Assembly (NCBI GenBank): GCA_003222535.1
Contig: QHWJ01000335.1
Coordinates: 1-38,062, forward strand
DNA from: Acidobacteriota bacterium
GTDB taxonomy: Bacteria > Acidobacteriota > Vicinamibacteria > Vicinamibacterales > CAVVIG01
Direction of reading: 5' to 3'
Length of the DNA stretch: 38,062 nucleotides
In this document: positions 18,001-29,285 of the stretch, in pieces
Position numbering within the stretch: the first letter of the stretch is position 1
Layout of the letters: the number at the start of each line of letters is the position of its first letter
Notes under the pieces: model-generated
What the model saw: only the letters and a program-made list of their open reading frames with translations
What the model was told of the DNA's origin: nothing
Database searches by the model: none
Position numbers and translations under genes: made by a program

Positions 18001-18237
18001 GGCTCTGCTGCGAGCAGACACCCTGCGAAGTTTCTCTCGCAACTGCGATCCTTGTCCAGAGCGTCCGCCACGTTGCGCAGCAGTCGGAGCGTCTCGCCCA
18101 ATTCCACGTCGGAACTTGGGGGTTCCATGGTGCGCCACCGAAGCGACAAGAATTTCGTTCCAAGCGCCGTGCGCCAGATGTAGTATCCCGCCGGACTCGG
18201 ACGCCCAAACGGAAATTCCGGTCAACTGGAGGAAGCC

Positions 18238-19266
18238 ATGACAAGGCATGCGCGGTGGTCCGTGGCGGTGCTGGGGTGCGTTTTCTGGAGTGTCCACGCG
18301 GCCGGAGCACAGACGGTCAAGGTCACGCCGCTCGGAGCCGCCGCGGGCGAATTCTCGAGTCTCGACCGCGCGCTTCTGTTCGAGGATCCCACTGGCGCCC
18401 GCATTCTCTACGATCCTGGTTTGACAGTGTCGCCGACCGATTCCAGGCTCGGCGTGGTCCACGCCATTCTCGTGAGCCACGGGCACGGCGACCACCTGGG
18501 GTCGACGCCGGCGATTGCGGCCGCGAAGAGCGCGGCGGTCATCGCGGCGCCCAATCTCGCGAATTTCATCGGGAAGAAAGTCCAGGCGATCACCGGAGTG
18601 CCGACGCCTTCGTGCCCGCCGAGCCCCCCGGGCTTCGGCTTCAATGAGATGACCGTTCCACGGCCCGGGCCGTGCGTGGCACTCCTCGGTATCAGCGGCT
18701 CCAGAGTCGTGACGATGGGCGGGTCGGGCGTGGAGATCGCCACGGTACCGGCCAACCACGACAGCAGCGCTGCGGCTGCCGCGGTGTCGGATCCGCTGAA
18801 GAGCGAGCTGACGAGCGAAGGTCTGTCCGCGTACCTGGATCCGGCGAATGGGTTCGTCCTGAAGTTCACCGGCGGCCTGTCGGTGTACCTCACCGGCGAC
18901 ACCGGGCTCACGGCCGAGATGGACACGATTGTTCGCGACTTCTATCAGCCGTCCTTGATGGTCATCAACATTGGTGATCTGTTCACGACGGGACCCGAGG
19001 CGGCGGCGTTCGCGACGACGCGACTGGTCAGGCCGCGTTCCGTCATCCCGTCTCATGCCAACGAGGCTGCGACAGCAGGTGGCAGCGTCGTTCCCGGATC
19101 GCGAACCGCCCGGTTCATCGCCGCCGTCGAAGGCGGGCACCGCGACGACCACGGCGACGACCACGGCCACGGCGACGATCACCGGCGCATCCGCGTCCAC
19201 GTACCGAAGAGCGGCATCACGATGGAGTTCGACGCTCGCGGCACGTGCGTGAACGGCTGCTCGTAA
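18238..19266 (+). CDS. Secreted metallo-beta-lactamase-fold hydrolase
   Basis: A 342-residue exported MBL-fold protein, closest in style to UlaG-like hydrolases. The signal peptide ends near HAAGAQ, and GGAGGA precedes the ATG. The metal site shows His81-x-His83-x-Asp85-His86 (SHGHGDH), PANHDSS, TGDTG and a late His (IPSHAN). Near residues 299-318 a His/Asp/Gly-rich run (RDDHGDDHGHGDD) is inserted before the last strands; this could bind metal ions such as zinc but is not part of the usual core. The gene ends 4 bases before the stop of the convergent gene at 19271. Substrate unknown; class B beta-lactamase activity should not be assumed. Confidence 0.87.
   Translation: MTRHARWSVAVLGCVFWSVHAAGAQTVKVTPLGAAAGEFSSLDRALLFEDPTGARILYDPGLTVSPTDSRLGVVHAILVSHGHGDHLGSTPAIAAAKSAAVIAAPNLANFIGKKVQAITGVPTPSCPPSPPGFGFNEMTVPRPGPCVALLGISGSRVVTMGGSGVEIATVPANHDSSAAAAAVSDPLKSELTSEGLSAYLDPANGFVLKFTGGLSVYLTGDTGLTAEMDTIVRDFYQPSLMVINIGDLFTTGPEAAAFATTRLVRPRSVIPSHANEAATAGGSVVPGSRTARFIAAVEGGHRDDHGDDHGHGDDHRRIRVHVPKSGITMEFDARGTCVNGCS
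19137..19188 (+). repeat. His/Asp/Gly-rich coding repeat in MBL-fold gene
   Basis: GAC-GAC-CAC-GGC type triplets repeat in frame and encode alternating Asp, His and Gly. The repeat is imperfect and lies close to the C-terminal strands of the MBL-fold protein. It resembles zinc-binding histidine loops in composition only. Confidence 0.6.
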
Positions 19267-19270
19267 ACGT

Positions 19271-20002
19271 CTATCGCGCTCTGATCATCGCCTCGATGAT
19301 CCGATTCGAGACGCCAGCTTGCCTGAGCCGCAGGACGTCGTCGGAGTCGAGACGAAACGCCGGGCGCGCGCTTGCGATCCGCGCGAGGACGGTCGCCTCA
19401 TCGGTCCCCGCCGACACGAGCCGCACGATGTCTTCGTTGCTGAGCGCGGCCCTCGGCTGGCTGAGCTCTGACAGGGAGAATCGGATCGGCGGCGACGCAT
19501 GGACGCCTGGCAGGCGGCTCGTGGCGGGCGCTTGCCGGGCGACGCTCTGGTCGCCGTCCACGAAGGCGTCGAAAGGTGTCCCCTCCGCGGCCCAGAGTAA
19601 GAGAGCGTTGCGCGCGGCGCTCGCGATGACGATGCCGGTCCCGACGCCGGCCGTGCGCGACCATCGCAGCCGCAGTGGCTGCCCGGCGACTGACATCGTC
19701 TCGTCGATGCGAAAGACGAGGCGAGCCGGATGCCGGCGCCACCGGCTCGGGACTGCTTCAACGACGGTGCCCACCACGGGAGTGCCGTGCGTGACGACGA
19801 CGTCGTCGTTGACGGCGAGGTCGTGGACGACTTCGAGCCTGACCACGTCCCCCGGTTTCGAGGTTTCGGAGGAGATCACCTGCGCGAGCCGCACGCCGAT
19901 CCGCGTGCCGTCGACCAGCCGCACGCTGCTGGAGCTTTGCGCGCGCGCCGGGGCCGCCACTACGAGCGCTGCCGCGGCGGCGAGGGCGAACCGCGAGATC
20001 AT
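19271..20002 (-). CDS. Secreted protein with C-terminal acidobacterial helical motif, function unknown
   Basis: A 243-residue exported protein. The ATG at 20002 is preceded by GGAGGTG (20007-20013 on the plus strand) and opens a clear signal peptide (MISRFALAAAAALVVAAPARAQ). The middle is beta-rich and begins VRLVDGTRIGVRL and GDVVRLEVVHDLAV, like small barrel domains for exported binding proteins. The last about 55 residues match a recurring pattern of paired helices (LSNEDIVRLVSAGTDEATV then DVLRLRQAGVSNRIIEAMI) that I recall from many Acidobacteria secreted proteins. No enzyme motif is seen. It is convergent with the MBL gene and divergent from the Uma2 gene. Confidence 0.8.
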   Translation of the reverse strand: MISRFALAAAAALVVAAPARAQSSSSVRLVDGTRIGVRLAQVISSETSKPGDVVRLEVVHDLAVNDDVVVTHGTPVVGTVVEAVPSRWRRHPARLVFRIDETMSVAGQPLRLRWSRTAGVGTGIVIASAARNALLLWAAEGTPFDAFVDGDQSVARQAPATSRLPGVHASPPIRFSLSELSQPRAALSNEDIVRLVSAGTDEATVLARIASARPAFRLDSDDVLRLRQAGVSNRIIEAMIRAR

Positions 20003-20210
20003 CGGGCACCTCCACGACTTGATCAAAAGAGACAGCATACACCTGGCTTGAAAAGGAAGAACACCCGTCACGGGCGCGCGGCCGGCCATCATGGGCCGGA
20101 TCCTCAATCGCTCCCACGGCGATCGATCGCTCGACATGCCGCCGCCCAGGAAGATCCAGGACAGCGGCATCATCTGGGGGCTGCACACCGGATCAGACGG
20201 CGTTCCGCGC

Positions 20211-20216
20211 TACACT
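20211..20216 (+). promoter_or_regulatory. Candidate -10 element for leaderless Uma2 transcript
   Basis: TACACT lies exactly 7 bases before the ATG at 20224, and no Shine-Dalgarno is present in between. This spacing would start transcription at the A of the start codon. No -35 match was found 17 bases upstream. Confidence 0.35.
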
Positions 20217-20223
20217 CTGACTC

Positions 20224-20802
20224 ATGAGCCGTCTGGTTCCGGCTAGGCGTCCCGCCACCTACGACGATCTGCTGAGCGTGCCCGATCACCTCGTGGCGGA
20301 GATCCTTGACGGCGATCTGCACGCCTCTCCCAGGCCGTCGGTTGCTCACACAATCGCGACGACGAGCCTGAGCGCTTTTGTTGTTGGCCCATTCGATCAT
20401 GGCCGCGGCGGACCCGGCGGCTGGTGGATTCTTGGCGAGCCCGAGTTGCACCTCGGCGACGATGTCGTCGTGCCGGACCTGGCCGGCTGGCGACGAGCGC
20501 GACTGACGGAAATGCCACGCGGCGCGTTTCTGAGCGTCGCGCCCGACTGGGTGTGCGAAACGGTGTCGCCCTCGACCGAGCGCATCGATCGTGGACAGAA
20601 GCTGGCGATCTACGCACGCGAGAGCGTGTCATCCATCTGGCTGGTCAATCCGCTTTCCGAAACGCTCGAGGCCTACCGTCTGGAGCAGGGTCGCTGGCTG
20701 CTCCTCAATACGCATGCGGGCGACGTGTCGGCGCGCATCGAGCCGTTCGACGCGATCGAGCTGGAGCTCTGGCGGCTCTGGGGCCGATCCGAGCCGCGTT
20801 GA
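20224..20802 (+). CDS. Uma2 family endonuclease (DUF820), PD-(D/E)XK fold
   Basis: A 192-residue cytoplasmic protein of the Uma2/DUF820 family, a restriction-endonuclease-like fold of uncertain biological role, abundant in cyanobacteria and some other phyla. Visible elements are the N-terminal TYDDLLSVPDHLVAEILDG, VVVPDLAGWRR with the metal-binding Asp, PDWVCETVSPST with the Glu, the later Lys in DRGQKLAIYA, and the closing SSIWLVNP strand, all in the expected order. The ATG has no ribosome binding site and may start a leaderless mRNA. It is a lone gene, divergent from the 20002 gene. Such genes often move between genomes, but no repeats flank it. Confidence 0.9.
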   Translation: MSRLVPARRPATYDDLLSVPDHLVAEILDGDLHASPRPSVAHTIATTSLSAFVVGPFDHGRGGPGGWWILGEPELHLGDDVVVPDLAGWRRARLTEMPRGAFLSVAPDWVCETVSPSTERIDRGQKLAIYARESVSSIWLVNPLSETLEAYRLEQGRWLLLNTHAGDVSARIEPFDAIELELWRLWGRSEPR

Positions 20803-20869
20803 ACGCCGCCCATTCTCATCTGATGACCTTCCTCGAGGATGTCGGCGCCGGGTCAAGTATTCCAGGAGG

Positions 20870-20875
20870 TATACT
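20870..20875 (+). promoter_or_regulatory. Candidate -10 box upstream of glucan synthase leader
   Basis: TATACT matches the -10 consensus at five of six positions, 74 bases before the leader ORF. The expected -35 position has no TTG-like sequence, so it may depend on an activator or alternative sigma factor. The sequence between it and the leader includes short GGCC-rich palindromes. Confidence 0.35.
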
Positions 20876-20949
20876 AGCGCTTTCGCTTTCCTGAGCCCAG
20901 CGGCCCAGCTGGCCCTCAGCCCTCACCAAAAACATCCCTTGGAGGGCCC

Positions 20950-21009
20950 ATGTCGCAGACTGCATTGATCGGTACAGCTCCGGCCGGCAATCTCGCGCTG
21001 ATCCGATGA
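20950..21009 (+). CDS. 19-residue leader ORF overlapping glucan synthase start
   Basis: ATG at 20950 follows GGAGGG (20941-20946) with a short spacer, and the frame runs 19 codons to a TGA that overlaps the glucan synthase ATG as ATGA (21006-21009). The synthase itself has no Shine-Dalgarno, so reading of this leader probably feeds ribosomes to it. The peptide [19 protein letters not shown] is strikingly like the N-terminus of 6-phosphogluconate dehydrogenases (pattern LIGLAVMGQNLALN), lacking one or two residues. It may be a remnant of a gnd gene replaced by the synthase, kept for coupling. Resemblance is by eye only. Confidence 0.55.
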   Translation: MSQTALIGTAPAGNLALIR

Positions 21010-24000
21010 GACAATTCTTCCGGCTGCTGTCGCACACCAGGGCGCCGGCGTCTGAGAAACCGTTTCGCGACGAGCTGCTCAGCATCGAGCGGCTGGAAGA
21101 ACGCGCGCTGGCCCTCGCGGCGAGCTTCACCATCGACCCGAGCCCATGGCGCCGCGCCCGTAACATCTTTCCCCGGTTCGACGACAACGCCCGCGTGCTG
21201 CGCGACGCGTACCTCACCTTGGCGGACGATGTCCGGACGGGGCAGGTGGTCACCGCCGCGGCTGAATGGCTGCTCGATAACTTCCACCTCGTCACGTCAG
21301 AGATCCGAAACATCCACCAGCATCTGCCCGGCACCTACTACCGGCAGCTGCCCACGCTGGCATCCCGCGAGCAGGCGGGTCACCCGCGGATCTACGCCAT
21401 GGCCGTCGAGCTGGTGCGGCACAGCGACAGCCGGATCGACCGCCAGCAGCTCGCCGTGTTCATCAACAGCTACCAGCGCGTCGCTCCGTTGACGATCGGC
21501 GAGCTCTGGGCGTGGCCCAGCATGCTGAAGCTTGCGCTCATCGAAAACCTGAGACGTCTGGCCGCCGAGACGCTGGCGTCGCGCCGCGCGCGCCTGGCCG
21601 CCGACGCGTACGTGGCCCGGATCGGACGCGAAGCCGGAGACGCCGCACCCTTGCCGCCAGCCCTCGACATCGCCTACCTCGTCCAGCTCCTGCATCGGCT
21701 CCGCGAGTATGGTCTCCGGCTGTCGTCGATCCGGACGGCGGTCGAGGAGCACCTCGCGTCGCAGGAGACGACCGCCGAAGCGGCGATTCGCGGCGAGCAT
21801 CAACGGCAGGCGGCCGACCAGGTCTCGGTGGCCAATGCCATTACCAGCCTGCGCCTGTGCTCCACCCTCGATTGGCGCCAATATGTCGAGTCCGTGAGTC
21901 TGGTCGAGCACGCACTGCAGCGCGATCCCGCCGGTGCGTACGGACGGATGGACTTCCTCAGTCGAGATCGACAGCGCCAGGCGGTTGAGGAGCTCGCGGC
22001 GCCGAGCGGAGACGCGCAGGTGAGGGTCGCTTTGAGGGCAGTCGAAAGCGCCCGCCAGGCGGCCGCCAGCGGATCGCCCGCCGATCGGGCCGCCCACGTC
22101 GGGTACCACCTCATCGATCAGGGGCGTCGCGACCTCGAAGCCGACCTTGCCTATCGGCCTCCGCTCGCGAAACGGATACGGCGTCTGGTGTTCGCGCATA
22201 CGACGCTCGTCTATCTGGTCCCGATCGCGATCATGACGGCGCTCTTGCTGGCCGCGAGCTCTGCGTATCTCCGGCGTGAGGGCGGATCCACACGCGCCGT
22301 GGCCGTCACGCTGCTGCTTCTGCTGATCCCGGCCGCCGACATCGCGATCGCATTTGTCCAGCGCGTGATCGCCTGGGCGATCCCGCCTCGCCGCCTGTCT
22401 CGTCTCGACTTCACCGATGGCGTTCAGCGCATCCCGGACGATGCCCGCACGATGGTGGTGGTGCCCACCCTGCTGACGAGCGCCGAGTCCGTGGCGGCGT
22501 TGTTGGAGCACATGGAGGTGCTCGCGCTCGGCAACCTCGATCCGTGCATCCATTTCGCCATCCTCAGCGACTTCGCCGATGCTGAATCAGAAGACTTGCC
22601 GGAGGACGCGGCCATCCTGTCGGCCGCGCGCGCAGGAGTGGAGGATCTCAATCGACGGTTCGGCCCCGAGCACGCCGATCGCTTCTTTCTGTGCCATCGC
22701 GCCCGGCGCTGGAACCCGCGGGAACAGGCGTGGATGGGGTGGGAGCGTAAACGGGGCAAGCTCGAGGAATTCAACCGTCTGATCAGAGGGGCCACGGACA
22801 CGAGCTTCACGGTCCATGTCGGCGAGTCGAGCGTGCTCCCGGCAGTGCGCTACTGCATCACGCTCGACTCCGACACCCGCCTGCCGCGCAACGCCGCGAA
22901 ACAGCTGATCGGCATCATCGCCCATCCGTTGAACCGTCCGCACTTCGACGCGCAGGTCGGCCGCGTCACCAGGGGCTACGGCATCGTGCAGCCGCGAGTC
23001 AGCGTCACGATGGCGAGCGCGGCGGGGTCTCTCTTCGCTCGCACGTACGCCGGCCACACCGGCGTGGACCCGTATACGACCGCCGTTTCCGATCTGTACC
23101 AGGATCTCTTCAACGAAGGCATTTTTACGGGGAAGGGCCTGTACGACGTCGACGCGTTCGCCGCGTCGCTCGAGGGTCGTGTGCCGGAGAACGCGCTGCT
23201 GTCGCACGATCTCTTCGAGGGCCTCTATGCGCGAACGGCCCTCGTCACGGACATCGAGGTCGTCGACGACTATCCGTCGAGCGTCCTCGCGCACGCGAGA
23301 CGCCAGCACCGATGGGTACGCGGCGACTGGCAGATCCTGTCGTGGCTCTTTCCTTTCGTGCCGTCCCCTGCGGGTCTGCAGCGCAATCGCCTGCCGCTCG
23401 TGTCGCGCTGGAAGATCCTCGATAATCTGCGGCGCAGCCTGATGGCGCCGGTCACGGTTGCCGTGCTCCTCCTCGGCTGGATCGTCCTGCCGGGTACTCC
23501 GGTCGCATGGACGGCGATCGGTCTCGCCCCGGTCGTTTTTCCGGTGTGTCTGCGATTGCTCCAGCTGCTCGGTGGGCCGACACGGTTGGAATCAGGACGT
23601 GCCTTCCTGCGAACCTCCATTGAAGATCTCGAGACGGACGCCGTACGCGTCGGGTTGCAGCTGACGTTCCTCGCGAATCAGGCAAACGAGATGTTGCACG
23701 CGATCACCGTGACGCTCGTGCGTCTCGGGATCACGAAGCACCGACTGCTCGAGTGGGAGACGGCCGCGGCCAGCGCCGATCGTGGCGGGCCGCCGCGCCT
23801 GAGCGTGTTCGTGCAGGACATGATCGCGAGCCCGCTCGTCGCGCTCGGCGGCCTGGCCCTTGTCATCCTGGTGCGTCCGCACGCACTGCCAGCGTCGGTA
23901 CCAGTCCTCGCGCTGTGGGCGGCGGCGCCCCTGATTGCGTACGCGCTCAGCCGCCCCGTGCCGACCCGCCGCGCGGTGCTCGGCCCGGAGGACTGCGAGT

Positions 24001-27000
24001 TTCTCCAGTCGGTGGCGCAGAAGACGTGGCGGTACTTCGAGACGTTCGTCGGATCCGAGGATCACGCGCTGCCGCCTGACAACGTCCAGCTCGTCCCGGC
24101 ATTGACCGTCGCGCACCGCACGTCGCCGACGAACATCGGGATGACGCTGCTCGCGACGCTCGCGGCCCACGACTTTGGTTTCATCAGCACCGATGAATTG
24201 GCTGACAGGACCGACGCCACGCTCACGACCGTCGAGAGCCTGGAACGCTTCGAGGGTCACCTGCTGAACTGGTACGACACCCTCACTCTGGCACCGCTTC
24301 CGCCCGCCTATGTCTCTACCGTCGACAGCGGAAACCTCGCCGGCGCACTCGTGACGCTGTCGGCGGCGTTGCAGCGGCTGGCGGCTGGCAGCACGACCGA
24401 CGGCGCCGCCGCAGCGCGGGCGGAACGTCTCGACCATCTGGCCAGTCGAGCCGTCGCCTTGTTCGATGGCATGAACTTCAGATTCCTTTACGACCCGGAG
24501 CGGCAGCTCTTCACGATTGGCTATCGTCTCGCAGACGAGGAGGGGCCGGGTCGTCGTGATCCGTCGTACTACGACCTGTTGGCCTCCGAAGCGCGGTTGG
24601 CCAGCTTTCTGGCGATCGCCAAGGGCGACGTCTCTGAATCCCACTGGTTCCATCTGGGACGAGCCGTGACCAGTGTCCGTGGGGCGCCGGTACTGCTGTC
24701 GTGGAGCGGCACGATGTTCGAGTATCTGATGCCGCTGCTCGTGATGCGAAGCTATCCGGACACGCTCCTCGATGAATCGTGTCGAAGGGTCGTGCGCCGC
24801 CAGGTGGAGTACGCCACCGCTCGCGGAGTGCCCTGGGGCCTCTCGGAATCCGCGTACAACGTCGTCGACCGGCACGACACCTTTCAGTACAAGGCCTTCG
24901 GCGTCCCGGGGCTCGGTCTGAAGCGCGGGCTTGGCGACGAGCTGGTGGTGGCTCCCTACGCCACGGCGCTCGCCGCGATGATCGCTCCCCCGCAGAGCGC
25001 GGCTAACCTGCGACGGTTGACCCGTGCGGGCCTCGAGGGCGACTACGGGTTTTTCGACGCCGTCGACTACACCACGCGCGCCGACCATCACGACGCACCG
25101 CCGGCTGAAGCGGACAGCCCCGCCGCCGGCACTGTGGTGCGCACGTACTTCGCTCATCACGCCGGTATGACCCTGGTCGCGCTGGCGAACGCGCTGCTCG
25201 GCGATCCGATGGTGAAGCGCTTTCACGCCGACCCACGAGTGCAGGCCACCGAGCTGTTGCTGCAGGAGCGCGTGCCGCGTCACACACCGACGATTCAACC
25301 ACGACCCCTGGATGAAATGCGTGTCGTCGCGCCGCCGCCAGCCATGCCGGTGCGGCGGTATCGATCGCCACACACGGTCGTTCCGCACGCGCAATTTCTG
25401 TCGAATGGCAATTACGTGACGATCGTGACAAACGCCGGCGGGGGCAGCAGCTTCTGCCGCGGCCTCGCGGTGACGAAGTCGCGACGCGACCCTACGCGCG
25501 ATCCAGGCAGCCAGTTTGTCTACTTGCGCGATGTGCGGAGCGGGTTCGTATGGTCGGCAACCTATCAGCCTACGGCCGTGGAGCCGGACGACTACGTGGT
25601 CGAGTTCCGCACGGACAGGGCGACGTTCCGCCGACACGACGACGAGGTCTCCACGCAGCTCGACGTCGCCGTGTCCACCGAAGACGATGTGGAAGTCCGT
25701 CGGGTGACGGTGGTCAATCAGAGCACGCGGATCCGCGAAATCGATGTCACCAGTTACGCGGAGATCGTCCTGGCGCCCCCAGCCGATGATCTCGCGCACC
25801 CGGCCTTTGGCAAACTGTTTCTCGAAACAGAATACCTGGCCGACAGCAAGGCCCTGCTCTGCCATCGACGCCCTCGGGATCCTCGGGAGCCGGCCGTGTG
25901 GGTGGTGCACGTCTTGAGTCTCGAAGGTCGGCCGCAGGGGCCCGTCGAGTGGGAGACCGATCGCGCACGATTTATCGGTCGCGGTCGGGACACTGACGGC
26001 CCGTCCGCGCTCGACGGGTCCGCGTTATCGGGCACGACGGGCGTGGTCCTCGACCCCATCCTCAGCCTTCGCCAGCGGATCAGGCTGGTCCCGGGGGCGT
26101 CGGTGCGCCTCTGTTTCGCAACAGGCATTGCATCGGATCGAGAGACGGCCGAAGCGCTCGCCCACAAGTACCGCGACCCGAGCGCCGCCTCACGCACGTT
26201 CGCGTTCGCCTTCACGCACGCGCAGAGCGGTCTGCGTCATCTGGGTATTTCGAACGACGACGCGGTGCTGTTCGAACGTCTTGCGTCGAGGGTGCTCTTC
26301 GCCGACGGCTCGCTGCGGGCCCATCCGGAGACGATTCTGTCGAACGAGCTCGGTCAAGCCGGTCTGTGGCCGCACGGCATTTCCGGCGACCTGCCCATTT
26401 TGCTCGTGCGTGTCATCGGCGACGACGATGTGGGGCTCGTCCGTCAGGTCCTTGAGGCGCAGGAGTACTGGCGCCTGAAGGGGCTGAGCGCCGATGTCGT
26501 CATCCTGAACGAGGATCCATCCAGCTATCTCGACGAGATACACGCACAGCTCACGGCCCTCCTCGATACCGGGCCCTGGCGGATGTGGAAGCACCGATCC
26601 GGCGGTGCGTACCTCCTGCGGGGAGATCTGATCGGCAAAATGGACCGTACGTTGATCGAGGCCGTCGCGCGGGCGGTCCTCGGTGGGGACCGGGGCGACC
26701 TCCGCGCCCAGCTCGACAAACCGCATCCTGTCCAGAGCACACGGCGTCCGGTGTTCGCGGCCGCTCCTTCGCCGGAGTCGACCGTCTTACCGCTCATCGA
26801 CCAGGCCGTCGCGCCGCCGTCGACGACGTTGACGACCGGCCTCGGCGGGTTCACGGACGAGGGGCGGGCCTACGCGATCGTCCTGGAGGGCGACCGGGAG
26901 ACTCCATTGCCATGGGCGAACGTCATCGCGAACGCCCACTTTGGAACGGTGGTCACGGCGTCGGGTTCGGCGCACACCTGGTCGGAGAACAGCAGGGAAA

Positions 27001-29285
27001 ACCGATTGACGTCGTTCGCCAACGATCCCGTCGTCGACCCGACGTCCGAAGCGCTGTTCATCCGCGACGACGACTCGGGAGACGCGTGGTCGCCCACCCC
27101 GGGACCGATGACACGGCACGCGATGAGCGGGCAGTTCGTCGTCCATCACTCGGCCGGAGTCACGCGTTTCTCGCGCGCGACGCGAGGCGTTCGGCACGAG
27201 CTCGAGGTGTTCGTGGACGCCGACGATCCCGTGAAGTTCTCGCTGCTCACCCTGACAAACGACGGCGGGGATACGCGGAGGCTGAGCCTCTTTGCCTATA
27301 ACGATTGGGTGCTCGGCCCGCCAAGGGAAAGCCAGACCGGGCAGGTCACCACGACGTACGACGTGAAGAGCGGGACGATCTTCGCGCGAAATGCCTACAG
27401 CGACGAGTTCGCGCGGCGCGTCGCGTTCTCGCATGCGAGCGAGACGCCACGTTCCGCGACGGGCGACCGGCTCTCGTTCATCGGCCGCAACGGTTCGATG
27501 CACCGGCCGGCAGCCCTGGGCCATATGACGCTCGATCCGCAATTTGGCGCGGGGCTGGATCCCTGCGCGGCGCTGCAGGTGCAGGTCGTCCTGAATCCAG
27601 GAGAGCGGCGCCGAATCCTCTTTCTGTTGGGCCAGGGCACGGACACGGATCACGTCGAGCGCCTGATCGCGCGTCACCGAACGGTCGAGGACGCGGTGAT
27701 CGCGCTGCAAAAGGTACAGGCATCCTGGGACGCGACCCTCGAGACGATCCAGGTCCGCACGCCGGACGATTCATTTGACGTGTTGATCAACCGGTGGCTC
27801 GTCTATCAGGACGTGAGCTGCCGTCTCTGGACGCGCGCGGGCTACTACCAGCCGGGCGGCGCCTTCGGCTTTCGCGATCAATTGCAGGACGTGATGGCGT
27901 TGATGCTGGCGCGGCCCGACCTCGCCAGAGCGCATCTCGTCCGGGCCGCCGGCCGGCAGTTCGTCGAAGGCGACGTCCAGCACTGGTGGCATGAGCCGAG
28001 CGGCCGCGGCCTGCGGTCACGGTGCTCGGACGATCTGCTGTGGCTCCCTTACGTGGCGGCCGAATTTGTCCGCACGACAGGCGACGTCGGCGTGCTGGAC
28101 GAGCGCGTGCCGTTCCTGGAGGCACCGCTTCTTGCGCCGGACGCGCACGAGGCGTACGGTCTCCCGCGCGTGTCCTCCGAGGACGGGACCCTCTTCGAAC
28201 ACTGTGTTCGGGCGATCGACAAGGGCCTCACGGCCGGCGCCCACGGTCTCCCGCTCATCGGCAGCTGCGATTGGAACGACGGCATGAACCGCGTGGGACC
28301 GGCAGGACGAGGCGAGAGCACGTGGCTTGGCTTCTTCCTTCATACCGTCCTCAGCGATTTTGTGCCGCTCTGCCGCGGGCGGAAGGATGGCGTCCGGGCG
28401 GACCGGTACCTGAACGAAGCGCGGCGGCTCGCGACGAGGCTCGAACAGTCATGGGACGGAGAGTGGTACAGACGCGGGTACTACGATGACGGCGCGCCGC
28501 TGGGATCGGCGCAAAATGATGAGTGCAGCATCGACTCCATCTCGCAGTCGTGGGCGGTTCTCTCGGGCGCCGTCCCGATCCGCTTTGCGGAGCGCGCCAT
28601 GGATGCGGTTCGCACGTTTCTCGTCGCGCGCGGATCGCAGACGCTGCTGCTCCTCCATCCGCCCTTCGATCGGTCGGCGCAGGACCCGGGCTATATCAAG
28701 GGGTACCCACCCGGCGTCCGGGAGAACGGCGGTCAGTACACGCACGCGGCCGTCTGGATCGTGATGGCCCTGGCCCGCCTGGGCAGCGGTGATGAGGCCG
28801 CGGAATTCTTCCACATGCTGAACCCGATCAACCATGGCCGCACGGCGGCGGACGTGGCTCGCTACAAAACGGAGCCGTACGTGATGGCCGGCGACGTCTA
28901 CGCCCGGTCGCCGCACGCCGGGCGCGGCGGGTGGAGTTGGTACACCGGATCGGCCGGCTGGATGTATCGCGCCGGCCTCGAGAGCATTCTCGGTCTGCGG
29001 CGGCGGGGCAGGACGTTCGTCCTCGACCCGTGCATTCCCTCGTCGTGGCCCGAGTATCGGATTGCCTGGCGCTTCCTCGACAGCCGCTACGAGATTTCGG
29101 TGTCCAACCCCACGCGCCGGTGCCGCGGTGTCGGGGCGGCCACGCTGGACGGCGCGCCTGTCGATGCCGCGGCGATTCCACTTCTCAACGATGGCCGGAC
29201 CCACGAGGTGCAGATCGTGCTTGGAGACCCGCCGCAACGCCAGCTCGAGGCCCAGCGCTTGACTGTGGCGTCCGAACGCGGATGA
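21006..29285 (+). CDS. ndvB: Cyclic beta-1,2-glucan synthase (NdvB/ChvB type)
   Basis: A 2759-residue inner-membrane enzyme, near full length for the family (about 2830-2870 in rhizobia and Brucella). It makes cyclic beta-1,2-glucan from UDP-glucose for the periplasm. Order: N-terminal helical region; transmembrane pair near 395-460; GT84 domain about 470-800 with LDSDTRLPR near 620, HDLFEG near 733 and QHRWVRGDW near 766; more membrane helices near 815-860 and 940-990; glycoamylase-like domain about 1000-1420; beta-sandwich segments near 1460-1740 and 1960-2215; C-terminal GH94 phosphorylase barrel about 2265-2700 with DWNDGM near 2420. In studied homologues the last module trims chain length. 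The start at 21006 overlaps the leader stop; the stop overlaps the next start (ATGA). Confidence 0.93.
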   Translation: MRQFFRLLSHTRAPASEKPFRDELLSIERLEERALALAASFTIDPSPWRRARNIFPRFDDNARVLRDAYLTLADDVRTGQVVTAAAEWLLDNFHLVTSEIRNIHQHLPGTYYRQLPTLASREQAGHPRIYAMAVELVRHSDSRIDRQQLAVFINSYQRVAPLTIGELWAWPSMLKLALIENLRRLAAETLASRRARLAADAYVARIGREAGDAAPLPPALDIAYLVQLLHRLREYGLRLSSIRTAVEEHLASQETTAEAAIRGEHQRQAADQVSVANAITSLRLCSTLDWRQYVESVSLVEHALQRDPAGAYGRMDFLSRDRQRQAVEELAAPSGDAQVRVALRAVESARQAAASGSPADRAAHVGYHLIDQGRRDLEADLAYRPPLAKRIRRLVFAHTTLVYLVPIAIMTALLLAASSAYLRREGGSTRAVAVTLLLLLIPAADIAIAFVQRVIAWAIPPRRLSRLDFTDGVQRIPDDARTMVVVPTLLTSAESVAALLEHMEVLALGNLDPCIHFAILSDFADAESEDLPEDAAILSAARAGVEDLNRRFGPEHADRFFLCHRARRWNPREQAWMGWERKRGKLEEFNRLIRGATDTSFTVHVGESSVLPAVRYCITLDSDTRLPRNAAKQLIGIIAHPLNRPHFDAQVGRVTRGYGIVQPRVSVTMASAAGSLFARTYAGHTGVDPYTTAVSDLYQDLFNEGIFTGKGLYDVDAFAASLEGRVPENALLSHDLFEGLYARTALVTDIEVVDDYPSSVLAHARRQHRWVRGDWQILSWLFPFVPSPAGLQRNRLPLVSRWKILDNLRRSLMAPVTVAVLLLGWIVLPGTPVAWTAIGLAPVVFPVCLRLLQLLGGPTRLESGRAFLRTSIEDLETDAVRVGLQLTFLANQANEMLHAITVTLVRLGITKHRLLEWETAAASADRGGPPRLSVFVQDMIASPLVALGGLALVILVRPHALPASVPVLALWAAAPLIAYALSRPVPTRRAVLGPEDCEFLQSVAQKTWRYFETFVGSEDHALPPDNVQLVPALTVAHRTSPTNIGMTLLATLAAHDFGFISTDELADRTDATLTTVESLERFEGHLLNWYDTLTLAPLPPAYVSTVDSGNLAGALVTLSAALQRLAAGSTTDGAAAARAERLDHLASRAVALFDGMNFRFLYDPERQLFTIGYRLADEEGPGRRDPSYYDLLASEARLASFLAIAKGDVSESHWFHLGRAVTSVRGAPVLLSWSGTMFEYLMPLLVMRSYPDTLLDESCRRVVRRQVEYATARGVPWGLSESAYNVVDRHDTFQYKAFGVPGLGLKRGLGDELVVAPYATALAAMIAPPQSAANLRRLTRAGLEGDYGFFDAVDYTTRADHHDAPPAEADSPAAGTVVRTYFAHHAGMTLVALANALLGDPMVKRFHADPRVQATELLLQERVPRHTPTIQPRPLDEMRVVAPPPAMPVRRYRSPHTVVPHAQFLSNGNYVTIVTNAGGGSSFCRGLAVTKSRRDPTRDPGSQFVYLRDVRSGFVWSATYQPTAVEPDDYVVEFRTDRATFRRHDDEVSTQLDVAVSTEDDVEVRRVTVVNQSTRIREIDVTSYAEIVLAPPADDLAHPAFGKLFLETEYLADSKALLCHRRPRDPREPAVWVVHVLSLEGRPQGPVEWETDRARFIGRGRDTDGPSALDGSALSGTTGVVLDPILSLRQRIRLVPGASVRLCFATGIASDRETAEALAHKYRDPSAASRTFAFAFTHAQSGLRHLGISNDDAVLFERLASRVLFADGSLRAHPETILSNELGQAGLWPHGISGDLPILLVRVIGDDDVGLVRQVLEAQEYWRLKGLSADVVILNEDPSSYLDEIHAQLTALLDTGPWRMWKHRSGGAYLLRGDLIGKMDRTLIEAVARAVLGGDRGDLRAQLDKPHPVQSTRRPVFAAAPSPESTVLPLIDQAVAPPSTTLTTGLGGFTDEGRAYAIVLEGDRETPLPWANVIANAHFGTVVTASGSAHTWSENSRENRLTSFANDPVVDPTSEALFIRDDDSGDAWSPTPGPMTRHAMSGQFVVHHSAGVTRFSRATRGVRHELEVFVDADDPVKFSLLTLTNDGGDTRRLSLFAYNDWVLGPPRESQTGQVTTTYDVKSGTIFARNAYSDEFARRVAFSHASETPRSATGDRLSFIGRNGSMHRPAALGHMTLDPQFGAGLDPCAALQVQVVLNPGERRRILFLLGQGTDTDHVERLIARHRTVEDAVIALQKVQASWDATLETIQVRTPDDSFDVLINRWLVYQDVSCRLWTRAGYYQPGGAFGFRDQLQDVMALMLARPDLARAHLVRAAGRQFVEGDVQHWWHEPSGRGLRSRCSDDLLWLPYVAAEFVRTTGDVGVLDERVPFLEAPLLAPDAHEAYGLPRVSSEDGTLFEHCVRAIDKGLTAGAHGLPLIGSCDWNDGMNRVGPAGRGESTWLGFFLHTVLSDFVPLCRGRKDGVRADRYLNEARRLATRLEQSWDGEWYRRGYYDDGAPLGSAQNDECSIDSISQSWAVLSGAVPIRFAERAMDAVRTFLVARGSQTLLLLHPPFDRSAQDPGYIKGYPPGVRENGGQYTHAAVWIVMALARLGSGDEAAEFFHMLNPINHGRTAADVARYKTEPYVMAGDVYARSPHAGRGGWSWYTGSAGWMYRAGLESILGLRRRGRTFVLDPCIPSSWPEYRIAWRFLDSRYEISVSNPTRRCRGVGAATLDGAPVDAAAIPLLNDGRTHEVQIVLGDPPQRQLEAQRLTVASERG

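Noticed and set aside
23592-25910. 772-codon minus-strand open frame inside the glucan synthase gene
   Set aside because: Antisense shadow; His/Arg/Gln-rich composition typical of such frames, no start signal.
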